Positions 7,228 to 15,717 of a DNA stretch of 34,647 bases are shown here, in pieces. The stretch is taken from the NCBI GenBank assembly GCA_017463815.1, contig JAFTOK010000030.1, forward strand, positions 1 through 34,647, written 5' to 3'. Position 1 is the first letter of the stretch; the number at the start of each line of letters is the position of its first letter. Source of the DNA: Clostridia bacterium. GTDB taxonomy: Bacteria > Bacillota > Clostridia > Oscillospirales > CAG-272. The notes below the pieces were generated by a model, which was not told the origin of the DNA, made no database searches, and saw only the letters and a program-made list of their open reading frames with translations. Made by a program: the position numbers and the translations under genes.

Positions 7228-7654
7228 ATTCCGTGAATTTGCCGGACGCGAACTGCACCGTGTGCTCCGAGAGCGTCAAAAGGAGGAAATATTCCTTTGT
7301 GCCGTCCTCGTATTCTTTCAAAGTGAGCGAAGCATAGCCGCTTTCTCCGTTAACCGATATTTCATACACGACGTATTCTTTTCCCGTTTCATAAACGACG
7401 TATTCGCCCTCTACCGTGCCGTCTGCGCCTGCAAACATGAGCTTGCCGCCATCTGCGCTGAGCGTGTAATCCACAACCTTTGCATTTTTATAGAGCGGCG
7501 CGTTTGCCGAAGAGCACGCCACGATTTTTGTGCGTTCCTGCGCGTAGGCAAACGTGAACGATTTGCCGTCAAGCGTAAATTTTGCCTTGCCACAGGAAGC
7601 GAGCGCGAGCACAAGCACCGCGCATATCAAAACACAACAAATAATTTTCTTCAT
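7226..7654 (-). CDS. Small lipoprotein of unknown function
   Basis: A 142-residue protein not assigned to a family. The N-terminus is a lipoprotein signal: a Lys pair, a hydrophobic stretch and the lipobox LASC with Cys21 as the lipidation site, so the mature protein is anchored on the outer face of the membrane. The rest is predicted beta-rich, with alternating polar and aromatic residues (EYVVYETGKEYVVYEI), resembling small lipocalin-like lipoproteins of gut Clostridia; that comparison is only by pattern. The gene starts 14 bases after the asnA stop with a weak ribosome site, so it probably shares the asnA transcript. Nothing points to a specific role in asparagine metabolism. Confidence 0.75.
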   Translation of the reverse strand: MKKIICCVLICAVLVLALASCGKAKFTLDGKSFTFAYAQERTKIVACSSANAPLYKNAKVVDYTLSADGGKLMFAGADGTVEGEYVVYETGKEYVVYEISVNGESGYASLTLKEYEDGTKEYFLLLTLSEHTVQFASGKFTE

Positions 7655-7668
7655 TCCGCACCGCCCGC

Positions 7669-8676
7669 TTAAAGCAAAACGATATTGTTTTCTTTGCAGA
7701 TGCGCTTGGTTTCTTCGTCCCAGATGGAAACCTGAACTTCGCCGATGTGCGCTTTCTGCAAAAGGAGCATAGAAAGGCGGGATTGACCGATACCGCCGCC
7801 CATTGTGAGCGGGAGCTCGTCGCGCAGGAGCGCGCTGTGGAAAGGAAGCGTTTTTCTATCCTCGCAGCCCGCTTCGCGGAGCTGGCGTTCGAGCGCTTCT
7901 TTGTCTACGCGTATACCCATAGAGGAAATTTCAAAAGCACAGCCGAGAAGGTCGTTCCAGAACATAATGTCGCCGTTGAGCTGCCAGTCGTCGTAGTCGG
8001 GCGCTCTGCCGTCGTGCTTTTCGCCCGAGCGGAGCTTGCAGCCAATCTGCATAATAAACGCCGTTTTGTACTCCTGCAAAAGCAGGTTTTCGCGTTCCTT
8101 GCCCGTTTTGCCGGGGTACATATCCTCCAGCTCCTGTGTGGTGACGAACTTCACGTTGCGTTCGAGGTTGGTGGTAAGCTCGGGGAACTGAGCTTTGAGT
8201 ATATCAAGCGTGTCGCACATAGCGTCAACCTCGCTCTGCACCGTGGCTTTGAGGTATTCGAGCGTTCTGTCTTCGCGCGTGATGATTTTTTCCCAGTCCC
8301 ACTGGTCGGTGTAGATGGAATGGAGGTTGTCCATCTCCTCGTCGCGGCGAATGGCGTTCATATCTGTGTAAAGACCTTCGCCCGCAGAAAATTTATACGT
8401 GTGGAGTGCCATACGCTTCCATTTTGCGAGGGAGTGAACTACAACGGCGTCCGTTCCCGTTTCTTTTATATCAAATCTTACAGGGCGTTCTATGCCGTTC
8501 AAATCATCGTTAAGACCTGTGTCGGGGTCTACGAAAAGAGGAGCGGAAACACGCTTCAAATTGAGCGCGTCGCAAAGCTTGTTTTCAAATATTCTTTTGA
8601 GCAGACCTATAGCCATCTGCGTCTGATACATACCGAGGCAGGGTTTGTATCCCTCGGGAATAATTACCTTACTCAT
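7669..8676 (-). CDS. asnA: Aspartate--ammonia ligase (asparagine synthetase A)
   Basis: A 335-residue ammonia-dependent asparagine synthetase, converting aspartate, ammonia and ATP to asparagine and AMP in the cytoplasm. The length and whole-chain pattern match AsnA, a class II aminoacyl-tRNA-synthetase paralogue: VSAPLFVDPDTGLNDDLNG near the N-terminus, RPVRFDIK, HSLAKWKRMAL, DMNAIRRDEE and the C-terminal GGGIGQSRLSMLLL, which is the motif 3 region. The ATG follows AGAAGG. A consensus promoter about 105 bases upstream gives a leader with two alternative hairpins. A small lipoprotein gene follows. Identification is secure. Confidence 0.97.
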   Translation of the reverse strand: MSKVIIPEGYKPCLGMYQTQMAIGLLKRIFENKLCDALNLKRVSAPLFVDPDTGLNDDLNGIERPVRFDIKETGTDAVVVHSLAKWKRMALHTYKFSAGEGLYTDMNAIRRDEEMDNLHSIYTDQWDWEKIITREDRTLEYLKATVQSEVDAMCDTLDILKAQFPELTTNLERNVKFVTTQELEDMYPGKTGKERENLLLQEYKTAFIMQIGCKLRSGEKHDGRAPDYDDWQLNGDIMFWNDLLGCAFEISSMGIRVDKEALERQLREAGCEDRKTLPFHSALLRDELPLTMGGGIGQSRLSMLLLQKAHIGEVQVSIWDEETKRICKENNIVLL

Positions 8677-8713
8677 ACTAAAACCTTCTTGTGAAAATAA
8701 ATTTACTTATTGT

Positions 8714-8737
8714 GGGGACAGGTGTCCCCGACTGTCC
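8714..8737 (-). promoter_or_regulatory. asnA leader with mutually exclusive hairpins
   Basis: The asnA leader contains GGGGAC/GTCCCC (8714-8719 with 8724-8729) and an overlapping alternative GGACAG/CTGTCC (8716-8721 with 8732-8737). Only one can form at a time. No T-box consensus and no U-run terminator are present, so a regulatory role is open. Confidence 0.4.
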
Positions 8738-8782
8738 GTTTAATTATTCTTTACGGAGAAAAAATCAAACGGTTTTCGATTT

Positions 8783-8811
8783 AGTATATCATTATAAAAC
8801 GAAAATGTCAA
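8783..8811 (-). promoter_or_regulatory. Sigma-A promoter of asnA
   Basis: On the minus strand TTGACA (8806-8811) and TATACT (8783-8788) are separated by 17 bases, an almost perfect promoter. The transcript would start near 8776, giving a leader of about 100 bases. Confidence 0.85.
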
Positions 8812-8831
8812 CGGGGAGATAATTTTTTGCA

Positions 8832-8865
8832 AAAAAAGATTCTTCCGTGAAGAAGAATCTTTTTT
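8832..8865 (-). terminator. Terminator of the Thr-rich lipoprotein gene
   Basis: A perfect 14-bp stem (8832-8845 with 8852-8865) with A6 and T6 outer ends, 5 bases after the lipoprotein stop. It also shields the asnA promoter from read-through. Confidence 0.88.
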
Positions 8866-8869
8866 GGGG

Positions 8870-9388
8870 TTAGTCATCATCAGCACCCCATACACCTTCA
8901 ATAATTATACTTGTTACTTTTTTGTTTCCCGAAAGTATTTTTATCGCATCGGGATTTATATTTTTAATATTGGAATTGTCGGTACCAAGTTGCCAGGTGC
9001 AAAGCTTCGGGTTCTTGTATCTACGCATTTCATCTGCACCGATAACTTTAAGCTCATCTTCGCTGATATCGCCTTCCATATCCCTATCTGTATATATTAG
9101 AATGTTTATATGCACATCACTACCTCTACCACTATCATAAATAGAAGTCAAATGTTCAATAAAATCATTAAATAGTTCGTCAAAATTATCATTATTTATT
9201 TGTTCATTAGTAAAGAGCGCATCATGAATTTCTATTTTTTCGCAATCCACACCCGTAGAATAAATTATAGGGTCCGTCGTTACTGTTGTTGCCGTTGTTG
9301 CCGTTGTTTGGGTCGTACCGATATTAGCACAAGAAACAAGCGAAACAACAAAAACAAGGCACAACATAATAGATAAAAGTTTTTTCAT
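8870..9388 (-). CDS. Lipoprotein with Thr-rich linker, function unknown
   Basis: A 172-residue protein of no recognised family. It opens with a lipoprotein signal, hydrophobic residues 4-18 and lipobox LVSC with Cys20, so it should be anchored outside the membrane. A Thr/Ala linker (residues about 24-39) follows, encoded partly by two exact 9-base repeats GTTGTTGCC on the plus strand (9285-9302). The remaining acidic domain of about 130 residues alternates helix-like (FDELFNDFIEHLTSIYD) and strand-like segments (VHINILIYTDRD, KVTSIIIEGVWG), and ends in three Asp. The gene is more AT-rich than its neighbours. The start at 9388 has a strong GGAGG site. It stands alone with its own terminator. 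Confidence 0.78.
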   Translation of the reverse strand: MKKLLSIMLCLVFVVSLVSCANIGTTQTTATTATTVTTDPIIYSTGVDCEKIEIHDALFTNEQINNDNFDELFNDFIEHLTSIYDSGRGSDVHINILIYTDRDMEGDISEDELKVIGADEMRRYKNPKLCTWQLGTDNSNIKNINPDAIKILSGNKKVTSIIIEGVWGADDD

Positions 9389-9590
9389 AAAAAAACCTCC
9401 TTGAAATATTTTTTAGAGTTCCCTCTATAATATACCTACCTTTTTTTGCAAAAAAACTACGCTTTTTTGCAAACTTTTTTTTAAAATCAATAAAATTTGT
9501 CAAATTCACAAAAAATTACACTTTTATTATAGCAAAAACTGCCAATTACGTCAAGTATGTGGATATATTTTACATTTCGTTCACACTCGT

Positions 9591-9619
9591 TTGACACATC
9601 GGCGTTTTTGTGCTATTAT
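9591..9619 (+). promoter_or_regulatory. Sigma-A promoter of the GH78-like gene
   Basis: TTGACA (9591-9596) and TATTAT (9614-9619) with a 17-base spacer. The start would be near 9626, giving a leader of about 27 bases that ends in GAGG before the ATG at 9653. This placement also rules out the longer reading frame from 9557. Confidence 0.85.
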
Positions 9620-9652
9620 AAACGCATAAATCATATTTTCCGAGGTAAATTT

Positions 9653-11725
9653 ATGTTCAAAAAAGCAATACCCGTCTTTGCCGAGGGCAAGGAACGGGAA
9701 AAAAATACACATATCGCTTTGCGCGGAACGCTCCCTGCAGGCAAAAACGCGCTTTTGCGCATAGCGGCGGTCAGCTTCTGGCGCGTTTTCGTCGATGGCA
9801 AATTCGCAGGTTTCGGCCCTGCCCGCGCGGCAAAAGGCTACGCCAGGGTGGACGAGCTCCCGCTCGGCTGCAACGGCGGCGAAATAATAATAGAAGTTGT
9901 TGGTCACGCCTGCCGCTCCCTTTCGCTTACATACGAGCGCTCGTTCGTGTGCGCCGAGGTGGAGGTTGGCGGCGAAACAGCGCTCGCCACGGGCGAAAAC
10001 TTCCCTATGTACATTTCCGCAAAATACGTGCAGAAAGCAGAGCGTTACTCCGTTCAGCGACAATTTGGCGAGGTCTGCGACGAGCGCACGGCAGAGCCTT
10101 TTGCGCCCGAATACCTTGTGCACGCCGTGCCCGTGGAAGCGCCAGAGTTTCTGCCTCGCCGTGTGCCGGTGCCCTGCTACCGTGAGGTAAACGCACCGTG
10201 CGCCGCAGTTTTCGGCACTTTCGCGCACGATGATTCTCTCCCCTGCCGCAAAAACCGCTACTCCTTCCCGCCCGACGAGCGCTGGGGCATATACGCGGAG
10301 GAAGAAATCGCGCACAAGCCTTTTCGTTGGGTGCAGAAGCAGGCGCAAACGCCGCACACAAAAAAAGTGCCTTTCCCGCTCACTCTCTCCGCGGGTGAAT
10401 ACGCGCTTTTCGACCTTTCCCGCATTGAAGTCGGTTTTATAAAATGGTGCGCGCTCGCGGAAAGAGAAAGCGACGTTATCGTCGCCTTTTCCGAGCTTTG
10501 CGACGGCGAAAAATTTGAGTTTACAGATATAAACTGCCAGAACGTGCTGGAATACTTCCTGCCGGAGGGCGAGCGCGAGGTTATGAGCTTCGAACCGTAC
10601 ACGGCAAGGTTTGCCATAGTTTTTGTAAAAACGGGAAAAATCACGCTCACAAACTTCGGCGTGCTCACATACGAGCGCGATATGAGCGCGGCAAAACACA
10701 TAAAATTCGACGATGCGGCGCTTCAGGGTGTTTACGACGCCGCGATGGCGACTTTCGCACACAACGCGCTCGATATTTTTACAGACTGCCCCTCGCGCGA
10801 GCGTGCGGGTTGGCTCTGCGACTCCTACTTCACTGGAAAAGCGGAATATTTCTTCTTTGGAAAAAACGAGGTTGAAGAAGCATTCCTCGAAAACTACCGC
10901 CTTTATAAGTACGACGGCGAGCTCCCGCGCGGCGTTCTGCCTATGTGCTACCCCTCGTGCGTGGAAACCAGCGGTAAATTTATCCCTCAATGGGATATGT
11001 GGTACGTACTCGAGGTGTGCGAATTTTTAACAGAACGCAGTGTGGGCACGGACAAAGAGCTTTTCCGCGAAAGCGTCACGGGTATACTCGATTTCCTTGC
11101 ACAGTATGAAAACGACTTGGGGCTTCTCGAAAACCTGCCCTCCTGGAACTTTGTGGAATGGTCCACGGCGAACGAATGGGTGCACGACGTAAACTTCCCC
11201 ACAAACTTCCTCTACGCCGCCGTGCTCGACGCCGCATATAAACTATACGGCGGCGAAAGCCTGCCCGAAAAAGCCGCCCGCGTGCGCAAAAACGCACTTT
11301 CCATCTCTTTCGACGGCGAGGTGTTCATAGATAACGCAGAGCGCAAAAACGGCGCGCTCGTGTGCACCCGTAACTCCTCCGAGGCGTGCCAATATTACGC
11401 CGCGCTCTTCGGCGGAATAGACCTTGACGCGCCCGAATACGCCCACTTGAAAGCTCATATTTTAGATGGCTTTGAATCCTTCGCCCAAAACCTCGGCACA
11501 CGCGCTTTTGTTCCCGTAAATGCCTTCATCGGCAGATACCTGCGTATTATGACATTGCTCCGAATGGGCGAGCACGAAATTTTGCTCGAAAACGTGAAAT
11601 CCTTCTTTGGCGGTATGGTGCGCGACACGGGCACACTTTGGGAGTACAAGCAGAAAAAGGGCAGTTACGACCACGGCTTTGCCTCGTACGTCGCCGCGGC
11701 AATCGCGCAAGCGTGCAATTTGTGA
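9653..11725 (+). CDS. GH78-like alpha-L-rhamnosidase family protein
   Basis: A 690-residue protein with the architecture of alpha-L-rhamnosidase-like enzymes: an N-terminal beta-sandwich region (VSFWRVFVDGKFAGFGPAR), a second beta domain around residues 240-330, then an (alpha/alpha)6 barrel. The barrel signature is DCPSRERAGW at 378-387, which corresponds to the GH78 DCPxRDERxGW loop but is one residue shorter; the catalytic-type Glu (E383) remains. A second barrel segment reads NFVEWSTANEW. No signal peptide is seen, so it is likely cytoplasmic and would trim rhamnosides or related deoxy-sugar glycosides after uptake. Start 9653 is fixed by GAGG and by the promoter position. Family-level call is good; specificity for rhamnose is inferred. 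Confidence 0.8.
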   Translation: MFKKAIPVFAEGKEREKNTHIALRGTLPAGKNALLRIAAVSFWRVFVDGKFAGFGPARAAKGYARVDELPLGCNGGEIIIEVVGHACRSLSLTYERSFVCAEVEVGGETALATGENFPMYISAKYVQKAERYSVQRQFGEVCDERTAEPFAPEYLVHAVPVEAPEFLPRRVPVPCYREVNAPCAAVFGTFAHDDSLPCRKNRYSFPPDERWGIYAEEEIAHKPFRWVQKQAQTPHTKKVPFPLTLSAGEYALFDLSRIEVGFIKWCALAERESDVIVAFSELCDGEKFEFTDINCQNVLEYFLPEGEREVMSFEPYTARFAIVFVKTGKITLTNFGVLTYERDMSAAKHIKFDDAALQGVYDAAMATFAHNALDIFTDCPSRERAGWLCDSYFTGKAEYFFFGKNEVEEAFLENYRLYKYDGELPRGVLPMCYPSCVETSGKFIPQWDMWYVLEVCEFLTERSVGTDKELFRESVTGILDFLAQYENDLGLLENLPSWNFVEWSTANEWVHDVNFPTNFLYAAVLDAAYKLYGGESLPEKAARVRKNALSISFDGEVFIDNAERKNGALVCTRNSSEACQYYAALFGGIDLDAPEYAHLKAHILDGFESFAQNLGTRAFVPVNAFIGRYLRIMTLLRMGEHEILLENVKSFFGGMVRDTGTLWEYKQKKGSYDHGFASYVAAAIAQACNL

Positions 11726-11741
11726 AAAAACAGTACAAATT

Positions 11742-11765
11742 TAAACAAAAATATAATTTTGTTTA
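11742..11765. promoter_or_regulatory. AT-rich palindrome upstream of the ABC gene
   Basis: TAAACAAAA (11742-11750) and TTTTGTTTA (11757-11765) form a perfect 9-bp inverted repeat with a 6-base centre. It lies 16 bases after the GH78-like stop and 62 before the ABC start; a TATAAT (11764-11769) abuts it but has no good -35. It could be a weak terminator or an operator. Confidence 0.4.
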
Positions 11766-11827
11766 TAATTAGTTAATAAATACGGTTTATACTGTTTTTA
11801 TTAAATTTATTTTTAGGAGTAAAAACG

Positions 11828-14773
11828 ATGCTTCAATTAAAAAACATTGTAAAGCAGTACCGCACGGGTGATGAAGTGGTAGATGCTCTGCGCGGTGTCG
11901 ATATAGACTTCCGCGAAAGCGAGTTTGTTTCCGTGCTCGGCCCCTCGGGCTGCGGCAAAACGACGCTTCTCAACATCATAGGCGGTCTGGACCAATACAC
12001 AGACGGCGACCTTATAATCGATGGCAAATCCACAAAGGAATTCGACGATAGAGATTGGGACACGTATCGAAACCATAAGGTAGGTTTCGTTTTCCAGAGC
12101 TACAACCTTATCGGCCACCAGACGGTGCTTGCAAACGTAGAGCTCGCGCTCACGCTCTCCGGCGTTTCCAAGGCAGAGCGCCGCGAACGCGCCAAAGAGG
12201 CGCTGCGCAAAGTGGGCCTCGAAAGCCAAATCAACAAAAAGCCGAACCAGATGTCGGGCGGCCAGATGCAGCGTGTGGCAATAGCGCGGGCGCTTGTAAA
12301 CGACCCCGAAATTTTGCTCGCCGACGAGCCCACGGGCGCGCTCGATTCCGCTACAAGCGTGCAGATTATGGATTTGCTCAAGGAAATAGCAAAAGACAGG
12401 CTCGTTATTATGGTTACGCACAACCCCGAGCTCGCCGAAAAATATTCCACGCGCATAGTGCGTTTCCTCGACGGCAAGATGACAGATGACACAAACCCAT
12501 TTAAATACGAGCCAGAAAAGGCAAAAGAAGCCCCCGCAAAAAAAGCAAAGAGCGAAAAGAAAACCTCTATGTCGTTCTTCACGGCGCTTTCCCTTTCGCT
12601 CAATAACCTTATGACGAAAAAAGCGCGCACGTTCCTCACGAGCTTTGCGGGCTCGATAGGTATTATCGGCATCGCGCTCATACTCTCCATTTCCAACGGT
12701 TTGCAGTTATACATCAACCGCGTGCAGGAAGATACTCTTTCTTCCTACCCCGTAATGATTCAAAAAGAATCTATGGATATGAGCTCGCTTCTCGAATCGC
12801 TCACAGACGGTACAGACGAGGACGGCACACCCGTAAACAAGCACGACCTCGATAAAATCTACGCAAACGTTATTTTCTACGATATGATGAACTCCCTCAT
12901 CAACGCGGAAACAATAACGAACAACCTGAAGGATTTCAAGGTGTTCCTCGATACCAACCTTTCAAACAAGGCCATTTCCTCCGTTATATACGGCTACGAT
13001 ATGGAGCTTAACATCTATTCTTCAGATACAAGCATAATACGCAGGCTCAACCCCTCCGATTTTATGAACGCCATAACGGGCGGCGGCACGGAAAGCGGCG
13101 GCGTTTCCTCGCCTATGATAAGTATGGGCAACTTCAAAATCTGGGAAGAAATGCTCGCGGGCAAAGAGGGCGAATACGTTAACGACCTCATTAAAGAGCA
13201 GTACGACATTGTGGATGGACGCTGGCCCGAAAAATATAACGAAGTTGTAATTGTTACAAACCAAAACAACGAAATTTCCGACCTCGTGCTCTGTATGCTC
13301 GGCTTCAAGAGCGAGGAAGAAATGAACGAAATCATAAACGCGGCAATAAAAGGTGAAGAAATCCCCTACGAGCAGGATTCCTGGACATATGAAGAAGTGC
13401 TGAACACCACGTTCAAGCTCGTTCTTCCCACAGATTACTACCAGAAAGACGCCAAAGGCGTTTGGGTAGACCAAAGCGAAAACGAAACCTATATGAAAAT
13501 GCTCCTCGCAAACTCCGAGGAACTCAACATCGTAGGCATCATACGCCCGAACGAGGATGCCGTTGCACATTCCATAAGCGGCACAATCGGCTATACCTAC
13601 GCGCTCACGGAACATATAGAAGCAGGGGTTAACGCAAGCGAAATCGTAAAAGAACAGAAAGCTAACCCCGACGTGGATGTTTTCACAGGTCTTCCCTTCA
13701 AGGGCGACGATTTCACAGAGCCCACGGCGGCTGAAAAAGCGCAGGCTGTGCGCGATTACGTTGCGACACTTTCCGAAACGGACAAATCCATTCTCTACGC
13801 CGCGGTAGCCGCAGAAATGCCGAAGGCACAGCTCGATGCGGCTGTAACGGCACAGATGGCAAACTTCCCCACAAGAGAAGCGCAGGCAGAAATGCTCAAG
13901 CAGGCTTTTGCCGCACAGCAGATTCCCCCCGAAACGGCTGAAGCGTATATCAAAGAAATGACGGACGAAGAGGTGGCAAGCGCCCTTTCCGAAATGCTCA
14001 AGGTACAAATCAAGGCGCAGTATGCAGAGCAGGTGGCACAGAACCTTGCAAACCTCACCGTTCCGCAGCTCTCCGCTATGCTCGACCAATATCTTGCGTC
14101 CGCTTCCGAAGAGGAACTTGCAAACGTTTACGACACGAAGCTCCCCGCAATCTATTCCGACAGCTCCTACGAAGAAAACGAAGATATTCTCGGTATTTTC
14201 GATATAGACGAACCCTCCTCCATAAGCATCTACGCTTCCACGTTCGAGGCTAAAGACGAAATCGCCGCGCTTATCGAAGAATACAACAAAGGCGTTGACG
14301 AAGACGATAAAATCACGTATACAGACTACATCAAGCTTATGATGTCCTCCATTACAACAATTATCAACGCCATCAGTTATATCCTCATCGCCTTCGTTTC
14401 CATTTCGCTCATCGTTTCCTCCATTATGATTGGTATCATCACATACATCTCCGTTTTGGAAAGAACGAAGGAAATCGGCGTTCTCCGTGCAATCGGCGCC
14501 TCCAAAAAGGACGTTGGCAGAGTGTTCAACGCGGAAACGCTCATCGTAGGCTTCGCCTCCGGTATGATTGGTATTATCGTAACGGTGCTCCTCAATATTC
14601 CCATCAATATGATTATAAAAGCGATTACAGACATCGGCAATATCGCCGCTTTGCCTTGGGAAGGCGCAATCATCCTCGTGCTCATCAGTATGGCTCTCAC
14701 GCTTATCGCAGGTCTTTTCCCCTCAAAAATTGCGGCGAAGAAAGACCCTGTGGAAGCCCTCAGAACGGAATAA
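11828..14773 (+). CDS. Fused ABC transporter ATPase/FtsX-type permease with giant outer domain
   Basis: A 981-residue MacB/LolD-FtsX-type fusion. The ATPase is complete: Walker A GPSGCGKTT (38-46), Q-loop FQ (89-90), signature MSGGQ (142-146), Walker B ILLADE (162-167) and H-loop His198. A Lys/Ala-rich linker leads to a first membrane helix near 265-295. About 550 residues of outer domain follow, then three C-terminal helices (about 850-975) with the FtsX motif VLERTKEIGVLRAIGAS. Such proteins do not transport small solutes through the membrane but transmit ATPase motion to the outside, for export of peptides or lipoproteins or for wall-enzyme control. Unusual is a mostly helical Ala/Glu/Gln-rich insert at about 635-800. 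AGGAG precedes the ATG. Its partner and cargo are unknown. Confidence 0.9.
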   Translation: MLQLKNIVKQYRTGDEVVDALRGVDIDFRESEFVSVLGPSGCGKTTLLNIIGGLDQYTDGDLIIDGKSTKEFDDRDWDTYRNHKVGFVFQSYNLIGHQTVLANVELALTLSGVSKAERRERAKEALRKVGLESQINKKPNQMSGGQMQRVAIARALVNDPEILLADEPTGALDSATSVQIMDLLKEIAKDRLVIMVTHNPELAEKYSTRIVRFLDGKMTDDTNPFKYEPEKAKEAPAKKAKSEKKTSMSFFTALSLSLNNLMTKKARTFLTSFAGSIGIIGIALILSISNGLQLYINRVQEDTLSSYPVMIQKESMDMSSLLESLTDGTDEDGTPVNKHDLDKIYANVIFYDMMNSLINAETITNNLKDFKVFLDTNLSNKAISSVIYGYDMELNIYSSDTSIIRRLNPSDFMNAITGGGTESGGVSSPMISMGNFKIWEEMLAGKEGEYVNDLIKEQYDIVDGRWPEKYNEVVIVTNQNNEISDLVLCMLGFKSEEEMNEIINAAIKGEEIPYEQDSWTYEEVLNTTFKLVLPTDYYQKDAKGVWVDQSENETYMKMLLANSEELNIVGIIRPNEDAVAHSISGTIGYTYALTEHIEAGVNASEIVKEQKANPDVDVFTGLPFKGDDFTEPTAAEKAQAVRDYVATLSETDKSILYAAVAAEMPKAQLDAAVTAQMANFPTREAQAEMLKQAFAAQQIPPETAEAYIKEMTDEEVASALSEMLKVQIKAQYAEQVAQNLANLTVPQLSAMLDQYLASASEEELANVYDTKLPAIYSDSSYEENEDILGIFDIDEPSSISIYASTFEAKDEIAALIEEYNKGVDEDDKITYTDYIKLMMSSITTIINAISYILIAFVSISLIVSSIMIGIITYISVLERTKEIGVLRAIGASKKDVGRVFNAETLIVGFASGMIGIIVTVLLNIPINMIIKAITDIGNIAALPWEGAIILVLISMALTLIAGLFPSKIAAKKDPVEALRTE

Positions 14774-14806
14774 TACCCCCGGCATCTTTATTCATCATTA
14801 GATTAT

Positions 14807-14832
14807 TTAAAGGGCGCGCACGCGCCCTTTAA
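14807..14832 (+). terminator. Terminator of the ABC gene
   Basis: A 12-bp perfect stem TTAAAGGGCGCG with CGCGCCCTTTAA (14807-14818, 14821-14832) closing on two bases. The T run is short, so it is a stem-driven terminator; it separates the ABC gene from the S4-domain gene. Confidence 0.75.
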
Positions 14833-14853
14833 TCTTACCCGAAAGGACAACCT

Positions 14854-15597
14854 ATGGAAAACGACAAAATTTTACAAAACCACTTCCTCGACCTCGCCGA
14901 AAAAGCAGGCGGCGGATACTACACTTATTCGAGCTTTCTTTCTCTTGCGGAGCAGGATTTGCTTCTGAAAACCAAAACGGGCATAAGCACAAGCCTTTTC
15001 GGCGGCTACGAAAACGCGGAGCGCAAAATCGCCGTTTTCGGCAGCGAAGAAGATTTCGGCTACACGGAAGAAGCGCCGATTGTGTGCCTTAAAATAGAGC
15101 CGCGTATGCAAAAATATGCAGACGCGCTTTCGCACCGCGATTTTCTCGGCTCGGTCATAGGTCTGGGGCTGGAACGCGACGTAACGGGCGATATTATCAT
15201 ACACGAAAACGTGGGGTATATGTTCTGCCTTGAAAACATAGCGGATTTTATAGCCGAAAACTTAACCAAGGTGCGCCGCACAGACGTAAAGTGCACGCGC
15301 GTGCCTTCCCTGCCCACAGAAACGCTCGCTCTGCCCGAGGAACGCGCATTTTTCGTTGCCTCCGAGCGGCTTGACGGCGTTGTTTCGGCAATTTTCTCTC
15401 TTTCCAGAAGCGAAAGCCAAAAACTTTTCGGGCAAAAGCTCGTCTTTATAAACAGCAAACTTTGCGAAAACCCCGATGCACACATTCCCGAGGGGGCTAC
15501 CGTTTCCGTGCGCGGATACGGCAGATTTATATATTCTGGCGTGGCAAAAACGACCAAAAAAGGACGGCTTTGCATAAATGCAAGAATTTACCGCTAA
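14854..15597 (+). CDS. YlmH-like RNA-binding protein with S4 domain
   Basis: A 247-residue protein matching the YlmH family: an N-terminal alpha/beta region (ENDKILQNHFLDLAEKA, TYSSFLSLAEQDLL), a central RRM-like segment with SHRDFLGSVIGLGLERDVTG and GDIIIHENVGYMFC, and a C-terminal S4 RNA-binding domain from about residue 175 (LDGVVSAIFSLSRSESQKLF to the Arg-rich end). In Bacillus and Streptococcus, ylmH lies in the division cluster and YlmH has been linked to ribosome-quality-control factors that bind stalled 50S subunits. Here it is away from sepF, divIVA and ftsZ, in a region of its own, which is different from the usual place. AAAGGA precedes the ATG. Family call is firm; the ribosome role is carried over from relatives. 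Confidence 0.88.
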   Translation: MENDKILQNHFLDLAEKAGGGYYTYSSFLSLAEQDLLLKTKTGISTSLFGGYENAERKIAVFGSEEDFGYTEEAPIVCLKIEPRMQKYADALSHRDFLGSVIGLGLERDVTGDIIIHENVGYMFCLENIADFIAENLTKVRRTDVKCTRVPSLPTETLALPEERAFFVASERLDGVVSAIFSLSRSESQKLFGQKLVFINSKLCENPDAHIPEGATVSVRGYGRFIYSGVAKTTKKGRLCINARIYR

Positions 15598-15626
15598 TTT
15601 TGTTCATATTTTATTCATAAAAATCA

Positions 15627-15655
15627 TTGACAAAGCATATATTTCTATGTATAAT
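15627..15655 (+). promoter_or_regulatory. Perfect consensus promoter of the small membrane protein gene
   Basis: TTGACA (15627-15632), 17 bases, TATAAT (15650-15655): full consensus at all twelve positions with ideal spacing. The start would lie near 15662, with a leader of about 56 bases. Such a promoter implies very strong expression. Confidence 0.93.
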
Positions 15656-15717
15656 AAACGTATAGATGAACCGTGTTCATCAAAAATTCATATTTACATA
15701 ACAGAAAGGGATTCATT

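Noticed and set aside
8677..8782. T-box leader ahead of asnA
   Set aside because: The leader is only about 100 bases and has neither the AGGGTGG-type T-box sequence nor a terminator with U run.
9285..9309. CRISPR or tandem repeat locus
   Set aside because: Only two full 9-base units inside a coding region, without spacers.
9557..9652. Longer start for the GH78-like protein
   Set aside because: The extra 32 residues would be encoded by the promoter and leader; the ribosome site fits 9653.
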